7,048 bases of DNA from Acidobacteriota bacterium (lineage in GTDB: Bacteria > Acidobacteriota > Holophagae > Holophagales > Holophagaceae): positions 1 to 7,048 of the forward strand of contig JAJYBX010000097.1 of assembly GCA_021778785.1 (NCBI GenBank). Direction: 5' to 3'. The position numbers and the translations under genes were made by a program. The notes below the pieces were generated by a model. It saw only the letters and a list, made by a program, of their open reading frames with translations, had not been told where the DNA came from and did no database searches. Shown here piece after piece: positions 6,578-7,048 of this stretch (position 1 is its first letter; the number at the start of each line of letters is the position of its first letter).

Positions 6578-7048
6578 ATGAGACTCGACCGGCTCGGCGA
6601 CTTCCAACGCACCCACCGCAACGGGGACCTCCGCCTGGACCACGCGGGGCAGTCCGTGCGCCTGCTCGGCTGGTGCCGCCGCGTCCGCAACCTGGGCTCC
6701 CTGGTCTTCCTGGACCTGCGGGACCGCTGGGGCCTGGTGCAGCTGGTGGCCAACGAGGAGACCGCCGATCCCGCGCTGCTCGCCAAGCTGAAGGCCGTGC
6801 GCAGCGAGTTCGTGCTGGCCGTCGAGGGCGTGGTGGCCGAGCGCGAGAGCAAGAACCCCAACCTGCCCACGGGTGACGTGGAGGTGCGCCTCACCGGCCT
6901 GAGGATCCTGAACACTGCCGCCCCCCTGCCCTTCCCCCTGGAGGACGAGGGCGTGGGCGAGGACCTGCGGCTCACCTACCGCTTCCTGGACCTCCGCCGC
7001 GAGGAGCTGCAGCGGAACATGGTGCTGCGCAGCGAGGTGGCGAACCTC
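6578..7048 (+). CDS. aspS: Aspartyl-tRNA synthetase, N-terminal part (runs off the window)
   Basis: Class II aminoacyl-tRNA synthetase that charges tRNA-Asp (in some bacteria also tRNA-Asn) with aspartate in the cytoplasm. Only the first 157 residues are present; the frame is open to the last base. Residues about 14-105 form the OB-fold anticodon-binding domain: RTHRNGDL near the start, LLGWCRRVRNLGSLVFLDLRDRWG (W32, D46-G52), then NPNLPTGDVEVRLTGLRILNTA. The linker leads to GEDLRLTYRFLDLRR, with YRFLDLRR at 134-141, a hallmark of bacterial AspRS just before class II motif 1. The catalytic motifs and the GAD insertion lie beyond the window, and whether the enzyme also charges tRNA-Asn cannot be judged. 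ATG 6578 is chosen because GGAGGG precedes it and the family N-terminus fits, although the spacing is short (2-4 bases). GTG 6560 in the same frame would add six residues and lacks a ribosome-binding site. It starts 33 bases after mdtC and may be co-transcribed. Confidence 0.93.
   Translation, partial: MRLDRLGDFQRTHRNGDLRLDHAGQSVRLLGWCRRVRNLGSLVFLDLRDRWGLVQLVANEETADPALLAKLKAVRSEFVLAVEGVVAERESKNPNLPTGDVEVRLTGLRILNTAAPLPFPLEDEGVGEDLRLTYRFLDLRREELQRNMVLRSEVANL

Overview
The window is GC-rich, Gram-negative-type bacterial DNA, coding on the + strand throughout. It holds the 3' part of a tripartite RND multidrug-efflux operon of the mdtABC/muxABC type, followed by the 5' part of an aspartyl-tRNA synthetase gene. 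The very strong G/C bias at third codon positions and the look of the AspRS N-terminus would suit a high-GC lineage such as Acidobacteriota (Holophagae-like). That placement is a guess; nothing here fixes the taxon. The strong third-position bias also explains the very long empty reading frames on the - strand.

Layout: (1) bases 1-260 encode the C-terminal end of a periplasmic adaptor (MdtA-like membrane fusion protein). (2) 274-3375 encodes an MdtB-type RND pump subunit of 1033 residues. (3) 3376-3460 is an 85-base spacer of lower GC with two tandem hairpins and a 27-codon open frame whose stop overlaps the next start. (4) 3461-6544 encodes an MdtC-type RND pump subunit of 1027 residues. (5) 6545-6577 is a 33-base spacer with a strong hairpin covering the next ribosome-binding site. 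(6) 6578 to the window end encodes the first 157 residues of AspRS.

Functionally, MdtB and MdtC are known from E. coli to form a mixed trimer in the inner membrane. The adaptor joins it to an outer-membrane TolC-like channel and the pump exports drugs or bile-salt-like compounds using the proton gradient. Both pump subunits here keep the Asp-Asp, Lys, Arg and Thr residues of the RND proton-relay network. No outer-membrane channel gene lies between mdtC and aspS.

The protein-coding content is ordinary. The most unusual part is in the spacers: the Shine-Dalgarno sequences of both mdtC and aspS form the 3' arm of a hairpin lying just before the start codon. For mdtC, a short open frame placed just after the mdtB stop and ending in an ATGA overlap with the mdtC start could couple translation through that hairpin. 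This is inferred from sequence alone.
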